Shown: piece after piece, positions 1 to 8,188 of the stretch
How the letters are laid out: every line of letters starts with the position of its first letter
How positions within the stretch are numbered: position 1 is the stretch's first letter
Assembly: GCA_017448345.1 (NCBI GenBank)
Contig: JAFSLP010000055.1
Location: 1 to 36,211 of the forward strand
Direction of reading: 5' to 3'
DNA: 36,211 nt
DNA from: Paludibacteraceae bacterium
GTDB taxonomy: Bacteria > Bacteroidota > Bacteroidia > Bacteroidales > Paludibacteraceae
The notes under the pieces: generated by a model
Databases searched by the model: none
The model's input: only the letters and a program-made list of their open reading frames with translations
What the model was told of the DNA's origin: nothing
Program-made: the position numbers and the translations under genes

Positions 1-153
1 AAAAAAGTTTACAATCATCCTGAACTCGTTGACATGCGCGTGTTTGAAATTTTGCATGAGACTATTGAGACTTTTGATACTCTCCTGTATTTTCAAGGCT
101 TCCCGGCACTTTCCAAAAGTTCCAAAGTCCCAAAGTCTCAAAGTCTCAACTGA
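1..153 (+). CDS. C-terminal end of an unrecognised protein (partial)
   Basis: Frame 1 is open from the window edge to a TGA at 151-153, giving 50 residues. The first 34 or so (for example VYNHPELVDMRVFEIL) have the mixed, amphipathic composition of real coding sequence. The last 13 (SKSSKVPKSQSLN) are encoded by a short repeat, and the stop codon lies inside that repeat tract. The start lies outside the window, so the product cannot be named. Alternative: a chance open frame, since 50 codons is short. The natural composition before the repeat favours a gene whose C-terminus has been extended or replaced by repeat DNA. Confidence 0.4.
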   Translation, partial: KKVYNHPELVDMRVFEILHETIETFDTLLYFQGFPALSKSSKVPKSQSLN

Positions 154-198
154 GCCAACTGTGTCAACTGTGTCAACTGTGTCAACTGTGTCATGTTA
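150..198. repeat. Tandem GTCAACTGT repeat
   Basis: The unit TGTGTCAAC recurs with a 9-base period about four times, directly after the stop of the partial gene. A related GGTCAATTCGGTCAAT tract follows at about 246-270. Both belong to the low-complexity repeats scattered through the window. Confidence 0.75.
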
Positions 199-652
199 TT
201 TTTTGTTCTGACCGTCTTGACCTTTTTGACCGTTTCACTCCCCAAACGGTCAATTCGGTCAATCCGGTCATGTAATTTTTTTTCTTCGAACGCACTGTTC
301 GAAAATTCAGCGTTAGTTGTTCTTGTATATGCTTAGTCATCCGTTACCCATCGCCGATACTCTGTACTGCCTGTACTCTGTCTATTCCCTTCCCTCCGAC
401 CCCCTAATGACTATGTAATGACTTCCTGATACCCTCCTCCTGAAATACTATTCCGATACCATTCAGTTACCACTACGTAGGGTGCTTGGCGAATTGGTCT
501 TTTTAAGAAAAAACATAGTACGCAATCTGCGAAAACTACGCAAACTACGCATAGAGGGAGGCTAAAGCGACGGTACGGTGACGTACGTAATGCGTACGAG
601 ATGCGTTCCCGGCGAGATGGAAGGGGGATGGAAGGGGGATGGAAGGGGATTC

Positions 653-676
653 AAAAAACGTCCATCGGGCGTTTTT
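653..676 (+). terminator. Terminator-like hairpin upstream of uvrB
   Basis: AAAACGTCC and GGGCGTTTT pair over nine positions with one G-U, leaving a three-base loop, and the 3' arm runs into GTTTTTATTT. It ends two bases before the uvrB -33 element, so it would insulate uvrB from upstream transcription. The A/T-rich arms would work in both directions. Confidence 0.6.
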
Positions 677-677
677 A

Positions 678-709
678 TTTGCATATGTGCAAAATTTGTA
701 GTAACTTTG
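678..709 (+). promoter_or_regulatory. uvrB promoter (Bacteroidetes type)
   Basis: TTTG at 678-681, 20 bases, then TAACTTTG at 702-709, a full match to the Bacteroidetes primary sigma consensus. Transcription should begin near 716, about 50 bases before the uvrB start. The leader element CGCGTTTGGCAAATG (714-728) begins five bases after the -7 box. Confidence 0.8.
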
Positions 710-765
710 CAGTCGCGTTTGGCAAATGAACAAATGCGAAAATGTGAAAATGTGAAAATAAAGCT

Positions 766-2784
766 ATGTTCAAACTCGAATCACCATACAAGCCGACAGG
801 AGACCAGCCGCAGGCGATAGAAGCTCTTGTGGATGGTCTGAACGCAGGAGCACCGGCGCAGGTCCTCCTCGGCGTGACAGGCTCCGGAAAGACGTTTACC
901 ATCGCCAACGTCATCAAAGAGGTCAACCGCCCCACCCTCATCATGAGCCATAACAAGACCCTCGCGGCACAGCTCTACTCCGAGATGAAAGCTTTCTTCC
1001 CGCACAACGCCGTGGAGTATTTCGTCTCGTACTACGACTACTACCAGCCCGAGGCGTACATCCCTTCCACCGACCTGTATATCGAGAAAGACCTCTCCAT
1101 CAACGAGGAAATCGACCGCCTGCGGCTCTCTGCAGTGGCAGCACTGCTCTCCGGGCGGAAAGATGTCATCATCGTCAGTTCGGTCAGTTGCATCTACGGC
1201 TTGGGCAGTCCGCATGACTTCACGCAGAACGTCATCGAACTGGAGCGCGGCAAGCAGATGCCGATGGACAGCCTGCTCAAACAACTCGTCGCCGCACAAT
1301 ACGTGCGCAATGATATTGAACTCGCGCGCGGACGGTTCCGCGTCAAAGGAGACACCATAGACATCGCACTCGCCTACGCCGATTACATCGTCCGCATCGA
1401 GTATTTCGGCAACGAGATAGACGCCATCCTCACTATCGACCCCCTCAGCGGACAGGTGATTGAGGAGTTTGAGCATTATAACCTCTCGCCGGCTACCATC
1501 TTCCTGACCTCCGCCGAACGTATCGCCTCCGCCAAAGAGCAGATAAAGAGCGACCTTGCCAAACAAATCGAGTACTTCACCTCCATCGGCGAGGAACTCT
1601 ACGCCAAGCGTATCGAGGAGCGCGTCAAGTATGACCTCGAGATGCTGGACGAACTGGGTTACTGCTCCGGCGTGGAGAACTACAGCCGCTATTTCGACGG
1701 GCGCGAGGAAGGTACTCCGACATACTGCCTGCTCGATTATTTCCCGAAGGACATGCTGCTCGTCATCGACGAGAGCCACGTCACCGTACCGCAGATACGA
1801 GGCATGTACGGCGGCGACAAAGCACGCAAGGACAACCTCGTCACCTACGGTTTCCGGCTCCCTGCCGCACGCGACAACCGGCCCCTCAAGTTCGACGAGT
1901 TCGAAGCCAAGACCGGGCAGACCATCTACGTCTCCGCCACGCCGGACGAGTACGAACTCAACCGCTCGGAGGGTATCGTCATCGACCAGCTCATCCGTCC
2001 GACGGGACTGCTCGACCCCGAGATAGAAGTGCGCCCGACGGAGAACCAAGTGGATGACCTCATGGACGAAATCAAAACACGTATCCACCGCAACGAACGT
2101 GTGCTCGTCACCACCCTCACCAAACGCATGGCTGAGGAACTGGACGAGTACCTGCGGCGCTACGGCATCAAGTCCGCATATATACACTCGGACATCGACA
2201 CCATCGAACGCGTCAAGATTATGGAAGACCTCCGCAGAGGCGAGTACGACGTGCTGGTGGGCGTAAACCTGCTGCGCGAAGGACTGGACCTGCCGGAAGT
2301 GAGTCTCGTAGCCATCCTCGATGCCGACAAGACGGGTTTCCTGCGCGACCAACGGAGCCTGACCCAGACCGTCGGACGCGCCGCACGACACGTCCACGGA
2401 AAAGCCATCCTCTACGGCGACAAGATCACCCCTGCCATGCAGGCTACCATCAACGAGACGAACCGCCGCCGCACTATCCAGATGCGCTACAACGCCGAAC
2501 ACGGCATCACACCCACTGCCATCAAAAAGGAGATTAACACCTCCGCCCTCGCCTCGCTCTACAAAGACCCCGAGGCGGAGAAACAACGCGTGGAAGCCGC
2601 CATCCGCGAGAGCTGGAAAACAGCCGATTGGCAGAAGATGGACGTCAAGGCACTGGAAAAAGCCATTGACAACAAACGCAAACAGATGCTCGCCGCAGCC
2701 AAGGCGACCGACTTCGAGATGGCGGCACGCCTGCGCGACGAGATGTTGGAGATGCAGAACCGCCTCCAAGCCATGGAAGGATAA
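766..2784 (+). CDS. uvrB: Excinuclease ABC subunit B
   Basis: This is the UvrB helicase-like subunit of nucleotide excision repair, which receives damaged DNA from UvrA and presents it to UvrC. At 672 residues it is full length for the family. Visible features are the Walker A GVTGSGKT at 36-43, the tyrosine-rich beta-hairpin around 89-105 (YYDYYQPEAY) that clamps DNA, a DESH Walker B at about 335, helicase motif VI QTVGRAARH from about 534, and a C-terminal UVR domain at about 627-665 that contacts UvrC. The ATG at 766 gives the expected N-terminus (MFKLESPYKPTGDQPQAI). The gene has its own promoter and ends seven bases before the convergent gene at 2791, with no terminator between them, so the two transcripts should overlap. 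Confidence 0.98.
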   Translation: MFKLESPYKPTGDQPQAIEALVDGLNAGAPAQVLLGVTGSGKTFTIANVIKEVNRPTLIMSHNKTLAAQLYSEMKAFFPHNAVEYFVSYYDYYQPEAYIPSTDLYIEKDLSINEEIDRLRLSAVAALLSGRKDVIIVSSVSCIYGLGSPHDFTQNVIELERGKQMPMDSLLKQLVAAQYVRNDIELARGRFRVKGDTIDIALAYADYIVRIEYFGNEIDAILTIDPLSGQVIEEFEHYNLSPATIFLTSAERIASAKEQIKSDLAKQIEYFTSIGEELYAKRIEERVKYDLEMLDELGYCSGVENYSRYFDGREEGTPTYCLLDYFPKDMLLVIDESHVTVPQIRGMYGGDKARKDNLVTYGFRLPAARDNRPLKFDEFEAKTGQTIYVSATPDEYELNRSEGIVIDQLIRPTGLLDPEIEVRPTENQVDDLMDEIKTRIHRNERVLVTTLTKRMAEELDEYLRRYGIKSAYIHSDIDTIERVKIMEDLRRGEYDVLVGVNLLREGLDLPEVSLVAILDADKTGFLRDQRSLTQTVGRAARHVHGKAILYGDKITPAMQATINETNRRRTIQMRYNAEHGITPTAIKKEINTSALASLYKDPEAEKQRVEAAIRESWKTADWQKMDVKALEKAIDNKRKQMLAAAKATDFEMAARLRDEMLEMQNRLQAMEG

Positions 2785-2790
2785 GCGGGA

Positions 2791-3672
2791 TTATTTTCTT
2801 ATCTGGAAGGGGAAGGAACCGATGAGGTTTCCATCGCAGAAGAAATCAATGGAATAGAAGCCTTGCAGCACCTCTTCATTCTCACCCAACGGGCAATAAC
2901 AGGTTCCGTCGTACGCCTCGCCCGTATATTCTATCTGCTGCACCAGCGAATAGGGTATCTCCGTATTCTCAAACGGGAACAGTTTCTCTTCGTTCTCGCC
3001 AAGGACGTTTCCCTGCGGGTCTATGACGCGTGCGTAGAGGTCTTTCCACCCCGGCGTACAGGTAATGTTTTTGGCAAGGACATAGTCAAACTGCAGTTTC
3101 CGAATGCTGCGTGCGATACGGGTCTTGCGGTCGTGTTTGTTGAGCGTGGTGAGCGTGCAGGAGGTGATTTCCAACATCGACGCACGGGTCACCGTCTCGG
3201 TCAGTTGCGTGTTTGCCTGCGTCAGTTGCTCGTTGCGCGTACGCACCTGCTGGTTCTCCTCGCGCACCTGCTGGTTCTCCACAGTCAGCCTGCGGTTGGT
3301 GGCAGAGAGGCTGTCCACCTGACGGACGTAATCTTTCATCACGGCGCGAACCGTAGCCAGCTCTTTCTTCAGTTCGGCTATCCTGCGGGCGTTGGTCGCC
3401 TTGGTCACGCGCAGCTCCTCCAGCAGGTCCTGCACACGCTGCTGTTCGCGGCTCAGCAGGTCTTGCAGGCTGTCGTTGCGGATATCCATCTGCTGGTAAC
3501 CGTCAAACTGGATAGCAAGATCCTCGTATTCCTCCTGCAACTCTTCTTTCTCTATCGCCATCTGCTCGACGATTTCGTTCAGTTCACTGCGCTGGGAGAG
3601 GTTCCAGTAAAGCAGCCCGCCGATAATAAGGGCGAGCCCAATGATAATCGCTATATTGATTTTCTTGTTCAT
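2791..3672 (-). CDS. Membrane-anchored coiled-coil protein of unknown function
   Basis: The 293-residue product starts with one transmembrane helix (about 6-25, INIAIIIGLALIIGGLLYW). It is followed by a long heptad-rich coiled coil (about 30-160, with repeats such as ENQQVREENQQVRTRNEQL) and a C-terminal domain of about 120 residues that looks beta-rich and contains CYCPLGEN. Topology suggests an inner-membrane anchor with the coiled coil and C-terminal domain in the periplasm. It follows murF by 37 bases and is probably cotranscribed with it, which hints at an envelope role. I do not recognise a named family. Confidence 0.85.
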   Translation of the reverse strand: MNKKINIAIIIGLALIIGGLLYWNLSQRSELNEIVEQMAIEKEELQEEYEDLAIQFDGYQQMDIRNDSLQDLLSREQQRVQDLLEELRVTKATNARRIAELKKELATVRAVMKDYVRQVDSLSATNRRLTVENQQVREENQQVRTRNEQLTQANTQLTETVTRASMLEITSCTLTTLNKHDRKTRIARSIRKLQFDYVLAKNITCTPGWKDLYARVIDPQGNVLGENEEKLFPFENTEIPYSLVQQIEYTGEAYDGTCYCPLGENEEVLQGFYSIDFFCDGNLIGSFPFQIRK

Positions 3673-3709
3673 ACACGTTGGTTGTTACGGGTCTTGTTTC
3701 TACAGGCTG

Positions 3710-4933
3710 TCAGAGCAACGGCAGCACTTTCTCCAGTTGGTTACTGCGGCTGCCTTTGAGCAGTATCCGGCACCCCTGCAAGGGCTCCCGGTGCAGTGCC
3801 TCGCAGAGCGCGTCCACATCATCATAGACAGGATAAGGAGCGGTCGTCTCTTTGTATTCCCCGCCCACTAACAGCACCTTGTCCGCCTTGCGCTCCAGCA
3901 GCATGTTTACGATATTCTGGTGCTCCAGACGGCTGTATTCGCCCAACTCGCGCATTGCTCCGAGAATATACACATGTACCATTGGATCATTTATTGGGTC
4001 ATTTTGTCCTTTGTCGAAGGCTTCTATCGCCGCCTGCATCGAGGTGGGGTTGGCGTTATAGGCATCGACGACTACGGTGTTCCGCTCCGTCTGCATCAGT
4101 TGCGAGCGGTTGTTGCTCGGCACATAGGCGCGGACGGCAGCCAGCCCCTGCTCATAGGGAATGCCGAAATACTCGCCTACACAGAGTGCTGCAGAGATAT
4201 TCTCCGCATTATAGCCGCCCACCAAGTGCGTGCCCTCCGGCATCGTACCGGTGCGGTAATTGACAACGGACAATGGACGATGGACAATGGACGATGGATT
4301 TTCTTGCTTGCTATCCTCTAACATTTTAGCCAGAAAGGGGTTGTCGGCATTGCGGAAGATAACGCCTTGGTGCGCCACAAGCCAGTCGTACAGCTCGCGT
4401 TTGGTAGCCTGCACGCCCTCGAACGAACCGAAGCCCTGCAGGTGGGCGCGACCCACATTGGTGACCAGTCCGCAGGTCGGCTCGGCTATCTCCACCAGTT
4501 CCCTGATGTCGCCCGGGTGACTCGCCCCCATCTCCACGATAGCCAGCTCGTGAGCACGCGTGATGCTTAACACCGTCAGCGGCACACCTATCTGGTTGTT
4601 CAGGTTACCCTGCGTATAATAGAGCCTGTACTTGGTGGAGAGCACCGCAGCACAGAGCTCCTTGGTGGTCGTCTTGCCGTTTGTGCCGGTGATGCCCACC
4701 ACAGGAATATGCAGCGTCCGCCGCCAAGCACGCGCCAAGTCCTGCAGCTGTGCCAAGGCATCCTCGCCGCAGATGACATACTCCGCGCCGTCCTTGCGCG
4801 CCTGCTCTACAAAGTCGTTTCCGTCAAAATGTTCGCCTTTGAGCGCCACAAAAATACTGCCTTTCGTCACTTTGCGGCTGTCTGTAGTCACATCAAGCGA
4901 CGCTTTGTCTTGTATCAGAAAACTCCAGTCCAT
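3710..4933 (-). CDS. murF: UDP-MurNAc-tripeptide--D-Ala-D-Ala ligase
   Basis: MurF performs the last cytoplasmic amino-acid addition of peptidoglycan synthesis, using ATP to join D-Ala-D-Ala to the UDP-MurNAc-tripeptide. The 407 residues contain the Mur ligase ATP loop GITGTNGKTTT at 80-90, NNQIGVPLTVLS near 113, EMGASHPGDI near 137 and AYNANPTSM near 296, all MurF signatures. Two stretches are encoded by repeat DNA: about 207-225 (SSIVHRPLSVVNYR) and DPINDP (about 311-316). Both lie where a loop is plausible and keep the frame. The gene has its own promoter and leads a two-gene unit with the coiled-coil protein. Confidence 0.96.
   Translation of the reverse strand: MDWSFLIQDKASLDVTTDSRKVTKGSIFVALKGEHFDGNDFVEQARKDGAEYVICGEDALAQLQDLARAWRRTLHIPVVGITGTNGKTTTKELCAAVLSTKYRLYYTQGNLNNQIGVPLTVLSITRAHELAIVEMGASHPGDIRELVEIAEPTCGLVTNVGRAHLQGFGSFEGVQATKRELYDWLVAHQGVIFRNADNPFLAKMLEDSKQENPSSIVHRPLSVVNYRTGTMPEGTHLVGGYNAENISAALCVGEYFGIPYEQGLAAVRAYVPSNNRSQLMQTERNTVVVDAYNANPTSMQAAIEAFDKGQNDPINDPMVHVYILGAMRELGEYSRLEHQNIVNMLLERKADKVLLVGGEYKETTAPYPVYDDVDALCEALHREPLQGCRILLKGSRSNQLEKVLPLL
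4260..4310. repeat. ACAATGGACGATGG repeat inside murF
   Basis: Units of GGACAATGGACGAT recur with a 14-base half period in murF. On the murF strand they encode IVHRPL-like residues. The unit is out of step with the codon triplet, but the total length keeps the gene open. Confidence 0.8.
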
Positions 4934-4958
4934 TACTCTTATTCTCCATTTCCGACTA

Positions 4959-4989
4959 CAAAATTACTGCTTTTTTTTGAATTATGCAA
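4959..4989 (-). promoter_or_regulatory. murF promoter
   Basis: On the minus strand TTG (4989-4987), 20 bases, TAATTTTG (4966-4959) matches the Bacteroidetes consensus. It lies about 26 bases before the murF ATG. Confidence 0.75.
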
Positions 4990-4997
4990 GGGAAGTG

Positions 4998-5037
4998 AAA
5001 ATTAAAAATTAAAAATAAAAAATTACGGATTATCCGT
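4998..5037 (-). terminator. Weak hairpin plus T-rich tract after the ComEA-like gene
   Basis: Read on the minus strand, ACGGA-taa-TCCGT (5037-5025) overlaps the stop region of the gene at 5037 and runs into a long T-rich tract (5024-4998). The stem has only five pairs, but the U-rich tail is strong. The T tract is a repeat of ATTAAAA units that also appears after the esterase gene at 34735-34780. Confidence 0.5.
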
Positions 5038-5804
5038 CAGTGCTCAAAACGCAGATACGGACGCAGCCTTTCTATATCCTGCGCGGACAGTTCCGGCAAG
5101 GCGCGGAGCTCTTCTGCAGAGAGGAGGTATACGCGCTTCCGGCGGAGGGTGTAGATAGCTTTCGCCTGTTCGTAGCGCAGATAAGGGTGCTGCGAGAGGG
5201 CGGTGGCGGTGCTGCTGTTCACATCTATGGTCCGCAGCACCGAGGTGTCTGCCGTGAAACGGTACAGCAGGGTGTCCAGATGCAAGGACTCCAGCGGCTC
5301 GTCAGTTAGCTGGGAAGGGCTGTAATAACCGCCCAACTCCTCCCGATAGGCAATGATACGCCGGGCGGTATAGGGTCCTATGCCGCGCAGAAAGACCAGT
5401 TCGGAGGTGTCGCAATGGTTGAGGTCCAGCATCGTGTCTTTCTTCACGTGCCGTGGGAAACGCATCCCTACAGAATCACGCCAGAGCGAATCAGCAAGAC
5501 GGAAAGAGTCGTACTGCTGCTGCCGTTCGCGTTTCCACCCGGCACGGCGGAGCGAGTCCGCCAAGCGGAAGGAGTCGTAGCGCTGTTCCCGCTCCGCCGC
5601 CCATTGTGCGTACCGCACGGAATCGGCATGACGCATGGAGTCTTTGCGTTCCTCCCATGTCCGGCGCAGAGAAGGAGCCGGTGCGTTGGGGTCCACGGGA
5701 ACGACTGGAGGCGTGTAAAGAAATGCCGCCACCAGCCACGCCGCCATCGCCATGCCGAGCAACAGGAGCGCTCCTATCCGTTGTTTCCGGGAAAGCATTT
5801 TCAA
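5037..5804 (-). CDS. ComEA-like helix-hairpin-helix DNA-binding protein
   Basis: The 255-residue product has an N-terminal membrane anchor (about 10-30, ALLLLGMAMAAWLVAAFLY). A charged, repeat-like middle follows, with YDSFRLADSLRRAG near 76 and YDSFRLADSLWRD near 97. The C-terminal half holds helix-hairpin-helix sequence: LDLNHCDTSELVFLRGIGPY at about 125-145 and a second segment, IDVNSSTATAL, near 194. Such proteins bind DNA non-specifically at the cell surface, as ComEA does in natural uptake. The start overlaps the end of xseA by four bases (ATGA), so the two are translationally coupled. Whether it serves DNA uptake here cannot be told from sequence. The repeated YDSFRLADSL segments suggest an internal duplication. 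Confidence 0.85.
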   Translation of the reverse strand: MKMLSRKQRIGALLLLGMAMAAWLVAAFLYTPPVVPVDPNAPAPSLRRTWEERKDSMRHADSVRYAQWAAEREQRYDSFRLADSLRRAGWKRERQQQYDSFRLADSLWRDSVGMRFPRHVKKDTMLDLNHCDTSELVFLRGIGPYTARRIIAYREELGGYYSPSQLTDEPLESLHLDTLLYRFTADTSVLRTIDVNSSTATALSQHPYLRYEQAKAIYTLRRKRVYLLSAEELRALPELSAQDIERLRPYLRFEH

Positions 5805-6904
5805 CAGGAGATGACGGTGCTCTCTGCCGCGCCGTCCGCAAGATGAGTGGTTATACGGTCGCCGGGGTGCAGGTCCCTGACGGAACGGACGATATGCCCG
5901 TTCTTGGTGAGCAGGCTGTAGCCTCTGCGGTAGATACGCTCGGGGTTGGACACCGCCAGCCGCTGCTCCAGCAGTTCGATACGGTGCAGGCGCAGGGTTT
6001 TCTGCCGCTCCGCCGTCCGCTGCAGCCGCATGGAGAGGTCGTTAAGCCGGTTGCGCTGGTTCTCCATGCGATGGATAAGCCACTCGGCAACCGCCGTCGG
6101 CGTCTTGAGCGCCTCATGCGCCACAAGGTCCAGCACCGACACATCGCGGGTGTGACCGATACCGGTGAGCACCGGCAGTTCGAATTGTGCACAGACGGCA
6201 CAGAGCGTATAACTGTCAAAACAGCTGAGGTCGGTCGTTGCTCCGCCGCCACGGATGATGACGACTACGTCAAAGCCATTTGCCATCTGGGCATTTGCCA
6301 TCTGGGCATTTGTCATTTCTATCTCTTGGAGGGCGGCAAGGATGGATTTCTCCGCTCCTTCGCCCTGCATAACCGCGCCGAAGAGCTGCGTCTCAAAGGG
6401 GAAGCCGCTATGCTCCAGCTGATGCCGGAAATCGCCGTATCCGGCGGCGGAAGGCGAAGAGATGACGGCTATGCGGCGGATAAGTGTAGGCAAGGGCAGG
6501 AGTTGCTGCGCGTCCAGCAAGCCGTCCGCCTCCAGCTGTGCGATGGTCTGCCTGCGCTGCCTCGCCATGTCGCCGATGGTGAAACGAGGGTCTATGTCGA
6601 TGATGGACAGACTGAGCCCATAGACATCGTGCCACTGCACCTCCACCTCCACGAGCACGGACATCCCTGCCTGCAGACGCTGACCTGTCTCCGACTCGAA
6701 ATAGGCGGACAGCAGTTCTCTGGTCCCCGCCCAGCAGGTGGCACGCGCCTTGGCTTTCTTGCCCTCCACCAGTTCAAGGTACATATGTCCGCCCTTCTCA
6801 CTGAGACTGCTGATCTCCGCTTGCACCCAATAAGAAGGCGCTAAGCCTTCGCTCAGCACCTCACCTATCTCATTGCATAATTCCGAAAGAGAATAACTAT
6901 GCAT
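5801..6904 (-). CDS. xseA: Exodeoxyribonuclease VII large subunit
   Basis: XseA is the catalytic subunit of exonuclease VII, which degrades single-stranded DNA together with XseB. The 367 residues show the N-terminal OB fold (about 1-100, with SYWVQAEISSLSEKGGHMYL), GYGDF near 155, VVVIIRGGGATTDL near 211 and LTGIGHTRDVSVLDLVAH near 243, the conserved catalytic core. It is shorter than the E. coli protein because the C-terminal coiled coil is reduced. About residues 195-207 read EMTNAQMANAQMANG, encoded by a short tandem repeat just before the RGGG strand. No xseB gene is seen next to it. It begins 39 bases after the PorP-like gene. Confidence 0.95.
   Translation of the reverse strand: MHSYSLSELCNEIGEVLSEGLAPSYWVQAEISSLSEKGGHMYLELVEGKKAKARATCWAGTRELLSAYFESETGQRLQAGMSVLVEVEVQWHDVYGLSLSIIDIDPRFTIGDMARQRRQTIAQLEADGLLDAQQLLPLPTLIRRIAVISSPSAAGYGDFRHQLEHSGFPFETQLFGAVMQGEGAEKSILAALQEIEMTNAQMANAQMANGFDVVVIIRGGGATTDLSCFDSYTLCAVCAQFELPVLTGIGHTRDVSVLDLVAHEALKTPTAVAEWLIHRMENQRNRLNDLSMRLQRTAERQKTLRLHRIELLEQRLAVSNPERIYRRGYSLLTKNGHIVRSVRDLHPGDRITTHLADGAAESTVISC
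6283..6320. repeat. GCCATCTGGGCATTT tandem repeat inside xseA
   Basis: Two and a half copies of the 15-base unit GCCATCTGGGCATTT encode the in-frame NAQMA repeat in XseA. Confidence 0.8.
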
Positions 6905-6943
6905 AAAAAAGTATGAATGGTAAATGTCTAAATGGTAAATGAA
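6905..6943. repeat. AATGGTAAATG repeat between xseA and the barrel gene
   Basis: The 39-base gap contains two copies of AATGGTAAATG. Its reverse complement CATTTACCATT is the core of the long 15-base array inside ccsBA at 23381-23545, so the same repeat family occurs here outside a gene. Confidence 0.7.
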
Positions 6944-8188
6944 TTAGTGTCTCCACGGGTCGCAGAGAATACAATGCTCCTGCGCCTGCAGGCTGAACAG
7001 CACCGTGAACCGCACACCCACCGTCATATTCCGCAACCACGGCGCCTTGCCCGAAGGAAGGACATTATTCACTTGGTACGGGATAGAGGATGAATAGATA
7101 TGGTTCATCACAAAGGGAGTTATCTCCGGGTGGTGGAAATTAGCCAGATTGTCCTGTCCCTGACCGCCTGTCTCCACCTTTGACTCGAACATCGGGCTGG
7201 CTCCATAAGGGTATATATTCCCGAGACTGATGTCCATGAACGCGGAGAAACGCATCCGGCAGTCCAGTTTGTCGGCACGCTTGACGCGGTACTGGCGGAT
7301 TTTCTGGAAGGTGTTATACTCATAACCGCCTTCTATGTGCCCGAGCACGTCCAGCCCGACTACAGTACCCAGCTTGGTCGGCACCGAAGTGCCTTTGTAG
7401 GTAATCGGCACATCTTTCCTGAAACCGTGTGTCGGCACCTCCTCAATAGGACCTATATAGCGGTCGCCCTTATCCACATCAAACAAGCCGTACGAGGTAC
7501 CTGTGCCTTTCATCACCGTCTTGCCGGCAAAGGCGTAGTTGAGTTGAGCTCCTAACATCACATAGCCGATGCCGTACGAGCCGACAATATAATAACCAAG
7601 ATTGACAGGCAGTTGTGCGTAGTATTTCTCCGACATGTCTGTGCGGTTGCCGAACTGATGCACCATGTTATAGTGTACACCGTCATAGTCCGTCATGGGG
7701 TACTGCCTGCCCTGTTCCTCTCCCGAATAGCCGTTAAAGAACGTGCGCCATGAGGCATCTCCCACGCCGTCCAAGAGTCCGTCGTTGAGCAGGTCATCAA
7801 TCTTGGCTATATCCACCGGCGTTGTCACGCGCTGTATGCCTACGCCGAGACCCGTCTGGAGGAACAGGAGCCCGAAATGGTACTCATATAACAGTTTGGC
7901 GTTCGCAGCCCATCCGCCCGGCGTGGCAGAGGTGACCGGCGAGTTATCCAGCATCGTACTCCATCCGCCGTCCACCGAGAAACCGATGTACTGGCGTGCG
8001 CCTTTGTACAACGAAGCGTGCAGACCGAGGAACGCATCGGTCTTGCTGTCCACATCTCTGGAAGAGAACCCGCGCACTCTGGAAAGGTCGCGTTCCCTTC
8101 TGCCGTCTGCGGAATAACGCCTCTGACCCCACGCCGCCACTGAAACGAGGCAGAGAAGCAATACTATGATTTGTTTTACTCTTGACAT
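6944..8188 (-). CDS. PorP/SprF-like outer-membrane beta-barrel protein
   Basis: The 414-residue product has a clean signal peptide (MSRVKQIIVLLLCLVSVAAWGQ) and alternating beta-strand sequence throughout, such as GVGIQRV, YYIVGSYGIGYVMLGAQLNY and MTVGVRFTVLFSL near the end. That is typical of a Bacteroidetes outer-membrane barrel. Its ATG overlaps the last codons of the giant protein gene by 13 bases, so it is coupled to it. In the type IX system, PorP/SprF-like barrels are commonly encoded right after the large surface protein whose export or anchoring they support, as with SprB and SprF. The assignment rests on context and general barrel features. At 414 residues it is longer than typical PorP (about 300). 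The tail CILCDPWRH after the last strand is unusual. Confidence 0.7.
   Translation of the reverse strand: MSRVKQIIVLLLCLVSVAAWGQRRYSADGRRERDLSRVRGFSSRDVDSKTDAFLGLHASLYKGARQYIGFSVDGGWSTMLDNSPVTSATPGGWAANAKLLYEYHFGLLFLQTGLGVGIQRVTTPVDIAKIDDLLNDGLLDGVGDASWRTFFNGYSGEEQGRQYPMTDYDGVHYNMVHQFGNRTDMSEKYYAQLPVNLGYYIVGSYGIGYVMLGAQLNYAFAGKTVMKGTGTSYGLFDVDKGDRYIGPIEEVPTHGFRKDVPITYKGTSVPTKLGTVVGLDVLGHIEGGYEYNTFQKIRQYRVKRADKLDCRMRFSAFMDISLGNIYPYGASPMFESKVETGGQGQDNLANFHHPEITPFVMNHIYSSSIPYQVNNVLPSGKAPWLRNMTVGVRFTVLFSLQAQEHCILCDPWRH

Larger units (their letters stand above)
154..765. other. Gene-free, repeat-rich stretch before uvrB
   Basis: No credible gene is seen in these 612 bases. The stretch holds tandem GTCAACTGT units (about 155-195), GGTCAATTC-like units (about 220-270), a repeated CTACGCA motif (about 515-550), three perfect 11-base units of GATGGAAGGGG (616-648), a terminator-like hairpin (653-676) and the uvrB promoter (678-709). 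The 60-residue open frame at 29-211 is mostly repeat translation. Confidence 0.6.

Noticed and set aside
29..211. 60-residue frame at the window start
   Set aside because: Its second half is only translated GTCAAC repeats. The other frame, which ends at 153, has better composition.
781..2769. 662-residue open frame antisense to uvrB
   Set aside because: It mirrors uvrB almost exactly in extent. Its composition (long acidic, Asp/Val/Leu-rich runs without domain motifs) is the usual shadow of a GC-rich codon-biased gene, and uvrB itself is certain.
5453..6844. 463-residue plus-strand frame over the ComEA-like and xseA genes
   Set aside because: Opposite to two overlapping genes with clear family motifs. 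It has no start signal or recognisable domain.
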